DNA of 64,000 bases from Caecitellus pseudoparvulus (lineage: Eukaryota; Bigyra: Bicosoecida), in the NCBI GenBank assembly GCA_965644315.1, contig CBFFRQ010000057.1, forward strand, positions 667,018 to 731,017. The letters are read 5' to 3'. Position 1 is the first letter of the stretch, and each line of letters opens with the position of its first letter. A program made the translations under genes and the position numbers. Below, piece after piece: positions 62,673-64,000 of this stretch. The notes under the pieces were generated by a model. It worked only from the letters and a program-made list of their open reading frames with translations. It was not told where the DNA came from and ran no database searches.

Positions 62673-63780
62673 GCTGGCAAAGGGGACGGTGGTCAAGTAC
62701 GTTCGCGCGGTTGCTGGCCTGATCAGGGCCGCTCCAGCACCCCGGGACAGGGCGCGGACCATGGTGGGCATCTTAACGGGCGGCGTGGCCGCAGGCAGAT
62801 GGGCCCCCCATCGGGCGAAGCAGATCCTGGCGCAATGGGTCGGTGGTTTTAGGTATCTGGGCCTGCCAATCCCGTCGCTAGCCCCGCTGGGGCTCACAGT
62901 CGGCAGCATCTGCCGGGCAATCCGCCGGCTCCACCGAGGGAGAGGGGAGCAACACCGCCGCCCTATCAGCAAAGAACAAGTCATGGAGGCCATGAAGCGG
63001 GCATGGGACGGGCCACACCTCGGGAGGCATGCCCCAACTGCCGCCGCAGCTATCTACATCGGCTTTCATGGCATGTGCAGGCCGGGAGAGCTCCGGGGCC
63101 TGCGATGGGAGGAGTTGCACTTCGGGCGGGCGGGCCCCCTGCAGTGGGTGGAGGCCAGGGTCACGGATAAAACGCACCTGAGTGCAAACCGCCACATCCA
63201 GGTGGTGCGCCAGGCCGAGTGGGCGGGGGCCTTCGACCGCCTCCGGGAGCAGGCCCGGGACAAGCGGGGAAGCCTGCTCCCAAGGTGGGCGTGGCTCAGC
63301 CTGCAAGGCATCCTGAAGGCTGTAGCGGGCGTGTCCTTGGCCCACCTGAGACCCGGGGGCAATATGTTCTGGACAGGCCGGGCCCCCGACGTCTTGGTGG
63401 AGCACGCGGCGGGCTGGGCGGCTGGCTCCCCCACCCGGGCACGATACTACACCCAGGGGGGTGGGGGCGAGGCTGTGGCACGAGGCCATGACACCCAGGG
63501 GAGGAAGCAAGCATTGAAAAGTATTGGCGGGTGCCGCAAGGAGGCGTCCCCTCCCCCAAGAGATGCAGCGAGCCCTGGTGGCCGCTGGCATAGAGGGGGG
63601 AGGGGACGGCCTCGAGGCGGGCCCAGTTCAATGCATTTCGATTGCCACGCACAACGCACCAACACGAGGGAACCGAGGTTGCCGGCACCCCAGCCGGCAA
63701 CCATGTTTCCCGGCAGGAGGGGCGGCGGGCAGTCCCACGCTAGTGGCACAATTGTCCCCCGCCGCCCCAACGCAGAGTAG
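62623..63780 (+). CDS. Tyrosine recombinase of the retrotransposon
   Basis: Intact frame of 385 codons from ATG 62623 (MIRAIPASPISRIHQHRLAK). N-terminal helical SAM-like domain, then the catalytic domain with Arg153 (GMCRPGELRGLRWEEL), His241 and Arg243 (SLAHLRPGG), Trp265 at the His/Trp position and the nucleophile Tyr276 in RARYYTQ (Tyr275 next to it). All five catalytic positions of the tyrosine-recombinase family are therefore present. The enzyme would cut and rejoin circular DNA to integrate the element. The C-terminal 85 or so residues after Tyr276 are encoded by repeats B1 and A2 and are probably not functional in themselves. The start overlaps the RNase H frame by 50 nt. Confidence 0.9.
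   Translation: MIRAIPASPISRIHQHRLAKGTVVKYVRAVAGLIRAAPAPRDRARTMVGILTGGVAAGRWAPHRAKQILAQWVGGFRYLGLPIPSLAPLGLTVGSICRAIRRLHRGRGEQHRRPISKEQVMEAMKRAWDGPHLGRHAPTAAAAIYIGFHGMCRPGELRGLRWEELHFGRAGPLQWVEARVTDKTHLSANRHIQVVRQAEWAGAFDRLREQARDKRGSLLPRWAWLSLQGILKAVAGVSLAHLRPGGNMFWTGRAPDVLVEHAAGWAAGSPTRARYYTQGGGGEAVARGHDTQGRKQALKSIGGCRKEASPPPRDAASPGGRWHRGGRGRPRGGPSSMHFDCHAQRTNTREPRLPAPQPATMFPGRRGGGQSHASGTIVPRRPNAE
63523..63663 (+). repeat. Split direct repeat B1
   Basis: 141 bp beginning ATTGGCGGGTGCCGCAAGG, with an exact second copy 337 bp downstream (63860-64000). It lies at the end of the recombinase frame and directly precedes A2, nine bases apart. Confidence 0.95.
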
Positions 63781-63849
63781 ACGACGGCAGGACCGGGCAT
63801 GACAAAACCAGTCATTAGCCGGCCTCGTCACTCTCTTTCCTTTTTTTTT
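63673..63849 (+). repeat. Split direct repeat A2
   Basis: Copy of the left-end repeat A1, with the same hairpin at 63678-63701 and the same sequence up to the poly(T). The T-run continues into TTTTTTTTTCTTTTTCTCG before B2 begins at 63860. Together with B1 this forms the junction from which a circle-based model regenerates both ends. Confidence 0.95.
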
Positions 63850-63859
63850 CTTTTTCTCG

Positions 63860-64000
63860 ATTGGCGGGTGCCGCAAGGAGGCGTCCCCTCCCCCAAGAGA
63901 TGCAGCGAGCCCTGGTGGCCGCTGGCATAGAGGGGGGAGGGGACGGCCTCGAGGCGGGCCCAGTTCAATGCATTTCGATTGCCACGCACAACGCACCAAC
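63860..64000 (+). repeat. Split direct repeat B2 (right end, reaches the window edge)
   Basis: Identical to B1 over all 141 bp that are visible. The identity has not ended at position 64000, so the right boundary of the element and its flank are outside the window; up to nine more bases of B-type sequence could follow. Confidence 0.93.

Larger units (their letters stand above)
58193..64000 (+). mobile_element. PAT/kangaroo-type tyrosine-recombinase (DIRS-order) retrotransposon with split direct repeats
   Basis: About 5.8 kb, extending to or just past the right edge. Repeat A (about 177 bp) occurs at 58193 and again at 63673; repeat B (141 bp) occurs at 63523 and again at 63860. The order A1 - coding region - B1 - A2 - B2 is the split-direct-repeat layout of PAT, kangaroo and Ngaro elements. 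Coding regions are gag-like, then reverse transcriptase and RNase H, then a tyrosine recombinase; there is no integrase or methylase. This order and the repeat arrangement place it in the PAT-like branch, known from nematodes and as kangaroo in Volvox. A1 and A2 are identical up to the poly(T), so insertion was recent. Such elements integrate through a circular DNA intermediate without target-site duplication. Confidence 0.93.

Overview
This is nuclear DNA of a compact, GC-rich microbial eukaryote. About 25 protein genes lie on both strands in about 58 kb. Many are interrupted by very short GT-AG introns: I could place 25, of which 24 are 61-82 nt and one is 109 nt. Intergenic gaps are often below 150 nt. 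Gene content points to a flagellated, probably algal protist: a calcium-dependent protein kinase (CDPK) with a Gly2 N-terminus, an AP2/ERF-type DNA-binding protein, a coiled-coil protein resembling outer-dynein-arm docking factors, coactosin, the meiotic factor MND1 and a kangaroo/PAT-type tyrosine-recombinase retrotransposon. The sequence alone does not let me choose between a green alga and a secondary-plastid lineage such as a stramenopile or haptophyte.

Layout. 1-5057: a long disordered protein cut by the left edge. 5.2-15 kb: membrane-anchored aspartic protease, a large protein with an mS33-like start, low-molecular-weight tyrosine phosphatase, a small split gene, a PH/filamin-repeat protein and a coactosin with a 17-unit heptapeptide tail. 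15.4-27.1 kb: a multi-pass membrane protein, a pseudouridine-5'-phosphate glycosidase/PfkB kinase fusion and a 1,462-residue protein of unknown function. 27.5-36.2 kb: LMBR1-family membrane protein, CDPK, a possible COG7-like protein, PXMP4/PMP24-type peroxisomal membrane protein, mS38 and EMC6. 36.4-48.1 kb: insulysin, two coiled-coil proteins, AP2 protein, MND1 and a small frameshifted gene. 48.3-57.1 kb: SPB1 rRNA methyltransferase, a 3 x 310-bp tandem repeat, NADH-cytochrome b5 reductase, a MYST (Esa1/Tip60-type) acetyltransferase and a multi-pass membrane protein. 57.1-58.2 kb: a second membrane-protein gene whose 5' part is cut off by the retrotransposon that fills 58193-64000.

The genes are mostly unrelated housekeeping functions: ribosome biogenesis (SPB1), mitoribosome (mS38, perhaps mS33), ER and peroxisome membranes (EMC6, PXMP4), chromatin (MYST), nucleotide salvage (PsuG-PfkB) and proteolysis (insulysin, aspartic protease). 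They are not an operon or pathway cluster. Neighbours are packed head-to-head with short shared promoters, or tail-to-tail with gaps of 9-50 nt; in one case the coding regions overlap.

The most interesting structure is the retrotransposon. It has split direct repeats in the order A1 - genes - B1 - A2 - B2, identical or nearly identical copies (so probably a recent insertion), a gag-like region, reverse transcriptase/RNase H and a tyrosine recombinase with all catalytic residues. It sits antisense in, or in an intron of, the membrane-protein gene to its left.
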